DNA of 64,000 nt from JAXGXJ01 sp963816155 (GTDB lineage Bacteria > Actinomycetota > Thermoleophilia > RBG-16-64-13). Under the pieces are notes generated by a model that searched no databases, was not told where the DNA came from, and was given only the letters and a program-made list of their open reading frames with translations. Where the stretch lies: positions 62,001 through 126,000 of the forward strand of contig CAWFJE010000002.1 of the NCBI GenBank assembly GCA_963816155.1, written 5' to 3'. Numbering within the stretch: position 1 is the first letter of the stretch; each line of letters begins with the position of its first letter. The position numbers and the translations under genes are program-made. Positions 42,821-51,706 of this stretch are shown in pieces.

Positions 42821-45022
42821 TCACCCCTGCACCTCAAACTCCCCTTCCAGACCGCGCGTCGAATCCGGCCCTATCCACACCTTGAACCCACCCGGCTCGA
42901 CGATATGGCGCATCTCCGGGCCGTGGCATCCCAGTTCCCGGACGGGCACCTCGAAGACCACCTCCCGCTCTTCGCCGGCGCCCAACGCGACGCGTCGGAA
43001 GCCCTTGAGTTCCTTGACCGGGCGCGTCACCGAACAGACCACGTCGCGCACATAGAGCTGGACGACTTCCACCCCCGCCTCCTCGCCCGTGTTCTGGATG
43101 ACGGCGGAGACTTTCAAGACGCCCCCCGCGGGGACGACGGGGGTCAGCACCTTCAACTCCCGGTACGCGAATGTCGAGTAGCTCAGCCCTTGTCCAAAGG
43201 AGAACAGCGGCGAATTCGGCTCGTCCATGTAGGTCGATCGGAAAGGGGCGTCGTACTGGGTCGTTCCGGCGCCTTCGGCCGGTCGTCCGGTCGGCTTGTG
43301 AGCGTAGTACACGGGGATCTGTCCCTCGGTACGCGGCCAACTGGCGGCCAACTTCCCGGATGGGTTCGAGGCTCCAAAGAGAACATCGGCCACGGCGCGG
43401 CCCGCTTGGATGCCACCATGCCAGGCCACCAGCACAGCATCCGCCAGCTCCGCCAGCCTTGGTACCACCAGCGGCCTCCCGCAGATCAGTACGGCGACCA
43501 GCGGCTTTCCCGTCGCCGCCAGAGCGTCCACCAGGTCCTGCTGCCTGCCGGGCAGGCCCAGATGGGCGCGCGAGTGGGCCTCACCGCTCATACCGGCGCC
43601 CTCACCGATGGCGACCACGACGACGTCAGAGGCCTGGGCGGCGGCCAACGCTGCCGTGAAGTCGGCATCACCCGTGTCTTCAAGGGAGCAGCCCTGATGG
43701 AACATCAGGTCCCCTTGCTTGAGGTATCTCCCCATCCCGGCCAGCACTGACTCAACGTCCGATGCCTGGCCTGCGGTGACCCAGGTCCCCAGAAGATCGG
43801 AGCGGTTGTCTGCCAGCGGTCCGATCAGAGCGACCTTCACTCCCTCTTGCCGCAGGGGCAGGATCGGACCCTCATTCTTGAGAAGCACGATCGACTGCGT
43901 GGCCACCTCGAGCGCCAGCTCACGATATTCAGCCGTCAATACGTGCCGTTCGCACAGATTCTCGTCGGCGTAGGCATCGTCGAAAAGGCCCAGACTGGAC
44001 TTGAGACGAAGCACGCGGCGAACGGCATCGTCCACCACGCCGACCGGCACTAGCCCCTCCTGCACCAGCTCTTCGAGATGGCCGGCGTATGCCCCGCTGT
44101 CCAAGTCGATGTCGACACCCGCCAGGATGCTCAGCCTGGCGGCGTCCTTCGGGTCTCGAGCTACGCCGTGTTCCACCAGTTCGGCGATGGCGTTGAAGTC
44201 GCACACCACAGGCCCGGGCCAGCCCCACTCATCCCGCAGAACCGTACGAAGCAGGAAGGCATTGCAGGTGCCCGGCACGCCGCCGATCTCGTTGAACGAG
44301 CTCATCGTGCTATCCGCCCCGGCATCGAAAGCGGCCCTGAACGGAGGCAGGTAGACGTCTCTCAGGGTCCGTTCCGAGATATCCACCGTGTTGTAGTCGC
44401 GGCCGGCTTCCGCTGCTCCATAGCCGGCGTAGTGCTTCGGACAGGCGGCGATCCGGAATCGCGTCGGCAGGTCGGCGCCCTGGAAGCCGCGCACTTGCGC
44501 CTCAGCCATGGCCCTTCCCAGGAAGGGATCCTCCCCCGCGCCTTCGGCGATCCGGCCCCAGCGCGGGTCGCGCGCGATGTCGACCATGGGCGCGAAGAAC
44601 CAGTTGATCCCCGCGGTGGACGCCTCGACGGCGGCCACTCGAGACGCCCGTTCGATCAGATCGGGGTTCCAGGAGCAGGCCCCCGCCAGCGGGATGGGAA
44701 AGACGGTCCGGAGGCCGTGAAGGACGTCTTGGCTCACGAGGAGCGGGATGCCCAGACGGCTCTCCCTGACCGCGATGCGTTGCAGGCGGTTGTTGATACG
44801 CAAGTCGGCGGAATTGATCCCGCTGACGTATCCGCCGCGGATGCGCTCCTCGATGGTGCCGCTGAGCTGAAGAGGGATCTCGTAGGGCAGCCCCTGCTCG
44901 TCCGCCAGCTTCCGCTGCCTTCCCACCTCCATCCAGTCGATGGGGGCAAAGGCGTTTTCCAGCACAAGTTGACCCACCTTCTCGGTGAGGGTCATTTCGC
45001 TCAGCAATTCGTCAACGTTCAT
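42821..45022 (-). CDS. Glycoside hydrolase family 3 (beta-glucosidase/xylosidase type)
   Basis: 733 residues from ATG 45022 (GAGAGGCGAG upstream); the longer frame is rejected because it overlaps the neighbour's coding end by over 100 bases. Domains: GH3 N-terminal barrel with SRLGIPLLVSQDVLHGL, KHYAGYGAAEAGRDYN and nucleophile Asp in GPVVCDFNAIAEL; GH3 C-terminal domain with acid/base Glu in GMSGEAHSRAHLGLPG; FnIII-like end (VVQLYVRDVV). No signal peptide, so it acts on imported glycosides. Overlaps the GH78 stop by 11 bases. Confidence 0.92.
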   Translation of the reverse strand: MNVDELLSEMTLTEKVGQLVLENAFAPIDWMEVGRQRKLADEQGLPYEIPLQLSGTIEERIRGGYVSGINSADLRINNRLQRIAVRESRLGIPLLVSQDVLHGLRTVFPIPLAGACSWNPDLIERASRVAAVEASTAGINWFFAPMVDIARDPRWGRIAEGAGEDPFLGRAMAEAQVRGFQGADLPTRFRIAACPKHYAGYGAAEAGRDYNTVDISERTLRDVYLPPFRAAFDAGADSTMSSFNEIGGVPGTCNAFLLRTVLRDEWGWPGPVVCDFNAIAELVEHGVARDPKDAARLSILAGVDIDLDSGAYAGHLEELVQEGLVPVGVVDDAVRRVLRLKSSLGLFDDAYADENLCERHVLTAEYRELALEVATQSIVLLKNEGPILPLRQEGVKVALIGPLADNRSDLLGTWVTAGQASDVESVLAGMGRYLKQGDLMFHQGCSLEDTGDADFTAALAAAQASDVVVVAIGEGAGMSGEAHSRAHLGLPGRQQDLVDALAATGKPLVAVLICGRPLVVPRLAELADAVLVAWHGGIQAGRAVADVLFGASNPSGKLAASWPRTEGQIPVYYAHKPTGRPAEGAGTTQYDAPFRSTYMDEPNSPLFSFGQGLSYSTFAYRELKVLTPVVPAGGVLKVSAVIQNTGEEAGVEVVQLYVRDVVCSVTRPVKELKGFRRVALGAGEEREVVFEVPVRELGCHGPEMRHIVEPGGFKVWIGPDSTRGLEGEFEVQG

Positions 45023-47567
45023 GGTCACTCGCCTCTCGGGGTAGGTCGGGATTCTGAATCGCAAAGGTGTGCCGTCCGGCCGGGAGCTCGCTGAGGGGCT
45101 GCCCTTCCAGATCCATCTCGAACGGTATCGGGGAATCAATCTCAAGGGCCTGCCCGGACATCTCCACCAGGATCGGCCCGCTGGGCGTCGGCACTCGCCC
45201 CTTGGCCCACTCCAACCGACCTATCCGTGGAGAGATGCGAGCTCGGGCGAAGCCCGGCTCTGCGGGTGAGACGCCGAGTGTGTAGATCAGCATGTCGCGG
45301 GTCGGCGCGCAGCTCCAGCCATGCGCGTGCGTGCCGCCGCCCCAAATCTCTCCGACCGTGTCATAGCCGTCATTCAGGAACCCCATCCAGCGCAGGTGCA
45401 GGTCGGGCAGGAGCTCGGCCCTGCCGGCCAGCGCCACTGCGTCATGAACCACATAGCTCATGAACGGCTCCGACATGACGATCTGGTTTTCCACATCCCA
45501 GTCGATCTCGTAGATCCCGCGCTGCTGTTTCTCGAACTTCTCCTCGCTCTGCCCGCCGCCCGCCCACGAACGCACCACCAAGCGTGCGTCATCGGTGATC
45601 GTATCGACGATACGATCCCACCGGGCTCGAGGGGCCAGCCCGGAGACAATCGCCAACGCTCCCGCGATCTGGCTCATCTCGGGCTGGGCAACGCCGTCCA
45701 CGATGTGATCGATGTAGGAACCGCGCTTCTCGCCCCAGAAGATCTCGAAACCGACCCTCGCCTTTTGGTGCAGCTCCTCCGCCCAGTGCTGACTCGCGGT
45801 CTCCCCCAACCAGGCGGCCATTTCGGCGAACTCGCGCAGACCCCGCGCCCACTCGGCAGTGAGCAACGAACTGGTATCCGTGGTCGAAACGCTCGACCAA
45901 TCCACCAGATTCCACTCACCCACATCCTTGAGCACACCCGACGACGTTTGGTACGGCATATACCAGCGGAGGATCCGGGCGACCGTTGGCAGCCAGGAGA
46001 GGATCCCTTCACGATCACCCGCATAGCGGAACCAGTTGTAGACACCATGGACCCAATGAAGGGACCAATCCGGAAGGGTGAAGCTCCCGGTCAACTCCAC
46101 CATGCTGACCGTGAACATCGGCAGGATGCCGTCCGAACGGGGCGAATTCGCCAGCTCGATGTAGCGCTCGGCCAGGCGCCAATCACGGTTGGCGGCCAGA
46201 GTCACCATCTGATCCACCACCCCATCGCCGGACCAGGCTCTTTGCTCACGTGTAGGGCAGTCGACGAAGGCATCCGAGGAGCAGAGTTGCACCGTGCGTA
46301 TCCCCGCTTGGAAGATCTGCTCCAGACGCGGATCCGAGCACTCGAAGCCTGCCGGTTCTTGCCAAGGATGCAGATGCTCCCGCACCCCGAAGTCCTCGAG
46401 AACGACGCCGTCCGGCGCGGAATGCGCCAGGATGTACGCGTAGCGAAAGCCGATCGCGTCGAACAGCCCGAAGTCATCATGTTCACCGCGGGCGATGTAG
46501 CGTGTCCCGGCCCGCATCAGGCCAAAATGCGAGATCTCGCGGATCGGCTCTTCAAGATACGAAAGGTCGAATTCCGCACCCGCCTCAGCCTGCAGGCTGA
46601 ACTCCACCAGACCGGAGACGATCCGCCCCATGTCGATCTCGATCCAGACCGCACCTCCGTCAGGTACATCCACCCGAACCGGCGGTTCGACCTCCTGCGG
46701 CCGACCCTTGCCAGGAGTCGTGAAAGCCTGGTCCACCCGGTCCATAGGCGAAAGGCCGGGTCGGATGGCAAGGCTCGAGATGGTTTCCACCTTGACAGAG
46801 GCCGGCTTCCTTACCTCGCCGGTAAGCATCGCGATCGAACGCGGGAAGAGCGGGCCGTAGGGATGGGTGGGAGGTTGCGCGCGGTATGAGCCGCTCATCA
46901 TCGCATGGACGATCTGGGCCTTACCCCAAGAGCTGTCGTCGAAGTCTACGGCCTTCCAGTCGTAGGGGAAGCGCCGGGCGTCGAAGATCTCCATCGGCAC
47001 GCCGCCGGCGGCGTAGTCGCGCTCATCGGCGGACTGGTGATCCCAGGCTTCGGCCCGGCGTGCCCTCCAGGCTTCATCACTGACCAGCCAGCCCGACTCG
47101 CCCAGGTCGCATTCGAAGACCACGACGCCGCCTCGTCCCAGGGTACGGTTCGGAGTGGCCGGCATCCAGAAGGCCTTTTCTTGTCCGTAGTACTTGACGT
47201 GCGCGGCGATGACGTTCTCACCCGTCACAAGGTAGGGGGCGAGGTCGTACATGTCGTAGTGGAGGCGCCGGAACTGGCTGCGGATCGGACCGCGACCCAA
47301 CTCTTTGCCGTTGACGAACAAGACGTAGCGCGAGTCGGCGGTGATACGGGCCGGGGCGCGGTCAGGTGCTTCGTCCAACATGAAGGTCCTACGGAACAGC
47401 CCGTTCGACTCAGGGGCATGCGGATCGATGGCAGCGGCGAACCCCCCACTTGGCACCACGGGTTCTTCGGGCACCCACATCCAGTGGCCCCGCCAGCGGA
47501 TCTCGGGGAAATCGTCCGGGCAGACGGGCTCTGGTTCCCCGGAGCGCTTCACGAGGTCGCCCCACAT
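45012..47567 (-). CDS. Glycoside hydrolase family 78 alpha-L-rhamnosidase-like protein
   Basis: 851 residues, cytoplasmic. N-terminal beta domains (NGKELGRGPIRSQF, IEIDMGRIVSGLVEFSL), then the alpha/alpha barrel with AFVDCPTREQRAWSGDG, the GH78 signature in which the general acid is expected, and the C-terminal GEIWGGGTHAHGWSCAPT. ATG 47567 starts one base after the ABC ATPase stop. Inverting alpha-rhamnosidases release terminal rhamnose from plant glycosides such as rutinosides, which fits the neighbouring GH3 and deglycosidase-like genes. Confidence 0.88.
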   Translation of the reverse strand: MWGDLVKRSGEPEPVCPDDFPEIRWRGHWMWVPEEPVVPSGGFAAAIDPHAPESNGLFRRTFMLDEAPDRAPARITADSRYVLFVNGKELGRGPIRSQFRRLHYDMYDLAPYLVTGENVIAAHVKYYGQEKAFWMPATPNRTLGRGGVVVFECDLGESGWLVSDEAWRARRAEAWDHQSADERDYAAGGVPMEIFDARRFPYDWKAVDFDDSSWGKAQIVHAMMSGSYRAQPPTHPYGPLFPRSIAMLTGEVRKPASVKVETISSLAIRPGLSPMDRVDQAFTTPGKGRPQEVEPPVRVDVPDGGAVWIEIDMGRIVSGLVEFSLQAEAGAEFDLSYLEEPIREISHFGLMRAGTRYIARGEHDDFGLFDAIGFRYAYILAHSAPDGVVLEDFGVREHLHPWQEPAGFECSDPRLEQIFQAGIRTVQLCSSDAFVDCPTREQRAWSGDGVVDQMVTLAANRDWRLAERYIELANSPRSDGILPMFTVSMVELTGSFTLPDWSLHWVHGVYNWFRYAGDREGILSWLPTVARILRWYMPYQTSSGVLKDVGEWNLVDWSSVSTTDTSSLLTAEWARGLREFAEMAAWLGETASQHWAEELHQKARVGFEIFWGEKRGSYIDHIVDGVAQPEMSQIAGALAIVSGLAPRARWDRIVDTITDDARLVVRSWAGGGQSEEKFEKQQRGIYEIDWDVENQIVMSEPFMSYVVHDAVALAGRAELLPDLHLRWMGFLNDGYDTVGEIWGGGTHAHGWSCAPTRDMLIYTLGVSPAEPGFARARISPRIGRLEWAKGRVPTPSGPILVEMSGQALEIDSPIPFEMDLEGQPLSELPAGRHTFAIQNPDLPREASDHER

Positions 47568-47568
47568 C

Positions 47569-48582
47569 CTAGTTGCCACCACACAGGTGGCAACGCACCC
47601 AGTGGCCCGGTGAAACATCCTGGCTATCCGGCATCGACTTCCGACAGATATCCATAGCGTGCGGGCATCGCGGCACGAACGGGCATCCGGGCGGCGGGTC
47701 GATCAAGGACGGGATCTCGCCGCGCGCCTGGACGACTTTCGTGCTGAGGCCCCCCTCTGGATTGGGAACTGCCGAGAGCAACAGCTTGGTGTAGGGATGG
47801 GCGGGCTGGTCCATCAACACGACCGACTCGGCCCCCTCCACCATGTGTCCGGCATAGAGCACGATGGTGCGATCTCCGATATACCTCGCGCTGGCCAAGT
47901 CGTGGGTTATGTAGAGGAAACCGATTTGACGTTGCTCTTTCAACTGCTCGATCAGGTTCAGGACGCCCATGCGGATGGAGACATCCAGCATCGAGATCGG
48001 CTCATCCGCCAAGATGATCTCGGGATCGACCGCCAGGGCGCGGGCCACAGACACCCGCTGGCGCTGGCCGCCCGACAATTGATGGGGGTATTTCCGGGCG
48101 AACTCCTCGGGCGGGTTGAGCCCGACGGAGGCAAGCAGGCCAAGGACGCTCTGCTCAACGCGCCGCGTCTTCTTGTGGATCCGGATCGGACGCTCGAGGT
48201 GAAAGCCGATAGTGCGGGCGGGATTGAGAGATCCATAGGGATCCTGGAAGATCATCTGCACCGCCCGCCGGTATTTCAGCGAGGCCCGACGCGGCTCGTC
48301 CTTCAGTACGTTTCGACCCCGCAGGAGTATCTCGCCGCTAGTCGGCTCGATGAGCCGCGCGATCAATCGGGCCGTGGTGGACTTGCCGCTGCCCGATTCA
48401 CCTACGAGCGCCACCACCTCGCCTCGACCGACTGTGAACGATGCGTCGGTCAAGGCGTGCACGTGCTTGGGCCGCGCCGTCTGTCCGATCGCGAACTGCT
48501 TGGTGAGATGACGGACCTCGAGGATCACACTTTCATCCAATGGCTTTGATGCCTGTTCGAGATCGGCCGTAGACTGAGCCAT
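47569..48582 (-). CDS. Oligopeptide/glycoside ABC transporter ATP-binding protein (DppF/OppF type)
   Basis: 338 residues. Walker A GESGSGKST, signature LSGGQRQRV, Walker B ILADEPISMLDVS and the OppF-type C-terminal Cys cluster GCPFVPRCPHAMDIC. ATG 48582 has GAGG six bases upstream. Fifth gene of the importer set; although the family is named for peptides, it commonly imports oligosaccharides in sugar clusters. Confidence 0.94.
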   Translation of the reverse strand: MAQSTADLEQASKPLDESVILEVRHLTKQFAIGQTARPKHVHALTDASFTVGRGEVVALVGESGSGKSTTARLIARLIEPTSGEILLRGRNVLKDEPRRASLKYRRAVQMIFQDPYGSLNPARTIGFHLERPIRIHKKTRRVEQSVLGLLASVGLNPPEEFARKYPHQLSGGQRQRVSVARALAVDPEIILADEPISMLDVSIRMGVLNLIEQLKEQRQIGFLYITHDLASARYIGDRTIVLYAGHMVEGAESVVLMDQPAHPYTKLLLSAVPNPEGGLSTKVVQARGEIPSLIDPPPGCPFVPRCPHAMDICRKSMPDSQDVSPGHWVRCHLCGGN

Positions 48583-48592
48583 CAATACCTCG

Positions 48593-49633
48593 CTATCGAC
48601 CCTGGCCCGAGACTGGGCCCGGCAACGGCATGCCTTCGTGAACGGCCACCCAGTGGCCCGGCAGCACCTCAGTGAATCGAGGCTGCTCTTCGGTCTCCTT
48701 GTGGGTGCAGACGGTGCAGCGAGGGTGGAACTTGCAGCCTCGGGGCGGATCTATCAGGTCCGGTGGAGAGCCGGGGATTCCCGTGAGCTTGCGCTTCTTC
48801 CCGGTGAGGGACGGGAACGAACTCAGCAATCCCTGGGTATAGGGATGGATCGGTGTGGCGAAGATCTCCTTCGCGGGAGCCATTTCCACGATCTCGCCCG
48901 CATACATGATCCCCATGACATCGGAGAACTCCACCATTAGAGACACATCGTGGGTGATAAAGAGGATCGAGAACCCCATCGCTTCCTTGAGAGCCTGGAT
49001 CTGCTGCAGGATGTCCTTCTGCACGACCACATCCAACGCGGTGGTGGGCTCGTCCATGATCATCAACTGAGGGTTCAAGGCCAGAGCGATAGCGATCACC
49101 ACCCTCTGCCGCATCCCCCCGGACAGCTCGTGAGGAAAGGACTTGAGGCGCGCGCTCTCGATGCCCACGATCTCGAGCAGTTCCGCCGCACGCTCGCGGG
49201 CCTCTTTTGACTTTGATTTGTTGTGCCTGGCCAGCACGTCTTCGATCTGCTCTCCTATAGTGATCACCGGGTTGAGCGAGTTCATCGCGCTCTGAAAGAC
49301 CATCGATACTTTGGCCCACCGGAAGTCCTCCAGTTGGCTTTCACTCATCTTCAGGACGTCTTCTCCCTCGAAGACGATCTGGCCGCCTCGGATGACCGCG
49401 GGTGGACGCAGGACTCTCAGGAGCGTGTGGGCTATGGTCGACTTCCCGCATCCCGATTCGCCCGCCAGGCCGAACACCTGCCCCCTTGCGATGCTGAACG
49501 AGACGTCGTGCACGGCCAGGGCAGGGCCCCGCGGAGTTAGGTATTCAACGTACAGATTACTGACCTCCAGCAGGGGCGACTCGCCTGTCGCCGTATCGCG
49601 TGCTTCGATCGGGGCCTGCGGCTCAGTGGTCAC
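48593..49633 (-). CDS. Oligopeptide/glycoside ABC transporter ATP-binding protein (DppD/OppD type)
   Basis: 346 residues. Walker A GESGCGKST, signature ELSGGMRQRV, Walker B LMIMDEPTTALDVV and the C-terminal RGCKFHPRCTVC cluster. GTG 49633 overlaps the DppC gene by 11 bases. Confidence 0.94.
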   Translation of the reverse strand: MTTEPQAPIEARDTATGESPLLEVSNLYVEYLTPRGPALAVHDVSFSIARGQVFGLAGESGCGKSTIAHTLLRVLRPPAVIRGGQIVFEGEDVLKMSESQLEDFRWAKVSMVFQSAMNSLNPVITIGEQIEDVLARHNKSKSKEARERAAELLEIVGIESARLKSFPHELSGGMRQRVVIAIALALNPQLMIMDEPTTALDVVVQKDILQQIQALKEAMGFSILFITHDVSLMVEFSDVMGIMYAGEIVEMAPAKEIFATPIHPYTQGLLSSFPSLTGKKRKLTGIPGSPPDLIDPPRGCKFHPRCTVCTHKETEEQPRFTEVLPGHWVAVHEGMPLPGPVSGQGR

Positions 49634-50612
49634 GAGGCACCACCGGGGTAGCCCGCCTGCGACGAGGAAGCTTCGCCTTCCTGAGCACCGATTTGACGTC
49701 CCTCTCCGCGATCAACCGCGGATTGGTGATCTCATCCATGCCATAGTTGATCAACGCCAACCCGAAGGCGACGAGGGCCACCGCCAGACCCGACGGTACG
49801 AAAGCCCACCAGGCACCTATCATCATCGCACCACCGTTCTGCGCCCAAAAGAGGTTGGTTCCCCAGGTCACGTCCTGCGTGCTGGCCATTCCGAGAAACG
49901 CCAGGCCGGTGGACGCCATGATCGCGTAGATCACTGCGCCGATGAACCCGCCAACGATGATGTTCACCATGTTCGGCATGATGTGCAGGAAGATCACTTT
50001 GAGTGAGTGCTCCCCGCTCACCACCGCGGCGGCGGCGAAATCCTTCTCGCGCAGGGACATGGTCTGCGCTCGGATGATGCGTGCGTTGAAGGCCCAACCG
50101 GTGATCGCCAGGGCAAAGATGACGGTCGCCGAGCTCGGCTTCAGGTACGCCGAGAGCAGCACCAGCAAGACCAACCCCGGAATCACTAGGAACAGATTCA
50201 TTATGAAGTTCAAGATGCTGTCGATGACGCCTCGGTAGTAGCCTGCGATCATCCCGACGATCGTGGCCGTCGCTATCATCAGCGCGCCTGCCACAAAGCC
50301 GATGAGCAGGGACTGTCGCCCCCCCCATACCAGTTGACTGAAGACGTCCTTGCCCTGAGGACTGGTCCCCAGGATGAACTCCTTGGAGGGTGGCTGATTT
50401 GTCATGCCAACGAACTCCTTGGGATCACCTGGAGCGATAAGCGGCGCGAAGATAGCCGCCAGCACGAAGACCATGACAATGGCAAACCCGATCCTGGCCT
50501 TCGGACTGCCCAGGAGGATGCGCAGGGCGACCGCGCCGGGGATCCGGAGGGAGCGGCGTCCCTTGCCCCCTGCTGCGGGGTCGACTGTGGGCTGTTCCTT
50601 GACGTCATTCAT
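49623..50612 (-). CDS. ABC transporter permease (DppC type)
   Basis: 329 residues with six membrane helices; N-terminal hydrophilic lead, first helix near IGFAIVMVFVLAAIFAPLIAP, and a permease loop AAAVVSGEHSLKVIFLHIMPN (EAA motif). Follows DppB after 13 bases. Confidence 0.93.
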   Translation of the reverse strand: MNDVKEQPTVDPAAGGKGRRSLRIPGAVALRILLGSPKARIGFAIVMVFVLAAIFAPLIAPGDPKEFVGMTNQPPSKEFILGTSPQGKDVFSQLVWGGRQSLLIGFVAGALMIATATIVGMIAGYYRGVIDSILNFIMNLFLVIPGLVLLVLLSAYLKPSSATVIFALAITGWAFNARIIRAQTMSLREKDFAAAAVVSGEHSLKVIFLHIMPNMVNIIVGGFIGAVIYAIMASTGLAFLGMASTQDVTWGTNLFWAQNGGAMMIGAWWAFVPSGLAVALVAFGLALINYGMDEITNPRLIAERDVKSVLRKAKLPRRRRATPVVPRDH

Positions 50613-50625
50613 CGGTCAGCGCCCC

Positions 50626-51606
50626 TCATCCCGCCCGCACCCGCGGGTCCAGCCGGGTGTAGAGAATGTCCACAACGAAGTTGGCCGCCAGCACGGCTAC
50701 GGTAATCATCAAAAACAGCCCCTGCATCAGAGGATAGTCCCGGCCGTTCACCGCATTGATGAGCAGGAAACCCAAGCCGGGATAGGAGAAGACCGTCTCG
50801 ATGAGGATCAGCCCGCTGAGAATGGCCCCCAGGGCGATGCCGAACCCGGTCACACTCGGAAGCATGGCGTTGCGAGCCGCATACCTGAACATGACCCGGT
50901 TCTGCTTGAGGCCTTTGGCTTCCGCCATGGTCACGTGGTCCTCGGCCAGCACGCTGACCATGACGTTGCGCATGCCGAGCGCCCATCCCCCCATGGTAAG
51001 CAAGACGGCCGCGGTGACCGGCAGGATCAAGTGGTTGAGCACACTACCTATGTACTCAAGATTGAACCCTTGGTCCAACCCCACGGTGAAGGCGTGGCTG
51101 ATGGGGAAGATGTCCAGTCTCACCCCAAAGATGTATAGAAGGATCAGAGCCAGGAAGAAGGCAGGAAATGATCCGATCAGGATCAAGAGGGGCGGAGCGA
51201 CCGTGTCAACCACGCCTCCCCTCCGCCAGGCACCGAAGATCCCAATCAACGTGCCCACGACGAAACTGATAATCAAGGCGATCGAACCGAGCAGTAGGGT
51301 CCAGACCAGGCCGGTCCTGATCACCTGGGTCACCGGGGCGGGGAAGTACGAATAGGAGATCCCCAGATCCCCTCGGAACAAATGCGAAAGGTACGTGACG
51401 AACTGCTGGGGTAACGACGCGTCGCTCAGCCCCAGGGCTTCACGCACGGCCTCCAAGTCCGACGCGGAGAGCTTGCTCGCCGACGTCCCCAGGATGATGG
51501 CAGCCGGGTCGCCGGGCAGCAACCGGGGCAGAAGGAAATTGATCACGACGGCAGCCGCCAAGGCCGCTAGATAGAACCCCAGCCGCCGCGAGATATACCG
51601 CACCAT
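50626..51606 (-). CDS. ABC transporter permease (DppB type)
   Basis: About 326 residues, six membrane helices, typical start MVRYISRRLGFYLAALAAAVVINFLLPRLLPGDPA and EAA loop MAEAKGLKQNRVMFRYAARNAMLPSVT. ATG 51606 is used; GTG 51603 has better spacing to GGAGG and is equally possible. The adjacent hairpin at 51662-51693 separates it from the binding protein. Confidence 0.93.
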   Translation of the reverse strand: MVRYISRRLGFYLAALAAAVVINFLLPRLLPGDPAAIILGTSASKLSASDLEAVREALGLSDASLPQQFVTYLSHLFRGDLGISYSYFPAPVTQVIRTGLVWTLLLGSIALIISFVVGTLIGIFGAWRRGGVVDTVAPPLLILIGSFPAFFLALILLYIFGVRLDIFPISHAFTVGLDQGFNLEYIGSVLNHLILPVTAAVLLTMGGWALGMRNVMVSVLAEDHVTMAEAKGLKQNRVMFRYAARNAMLPSVTGFGIALGAILSGLILIETVFSYPGLGFLLINAVNGRDYPLMQGLFLMITVAVLAANFVVDILYTRLDPRVRAG

Positions 51607-51661
51607 CGCCTCCAGCACAAAGACAGTTCAGACAAGTGAAGCGCAAACGACAAGCGAGATA

Positions 51662-51693
51662 GCGGGGTATGCGTCTTTCGACGCATACCCCGC
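51662..51693 (-). terminator. 14-bp perfect stem-loop between binding-protein and permease genes
   Basis: GCGGGGTATGCGTC pairs with its exact complement around a four-base loop (GAAA on the leftward RNA). No U-run follows, so it is probably an attenuator or a 3' stabiliser that lets the binding protein be made in excess over the membrane subunits. Confidence 0.6.
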
Positions 51694-51706
51694 CGGGGGG
51701 AACCTC

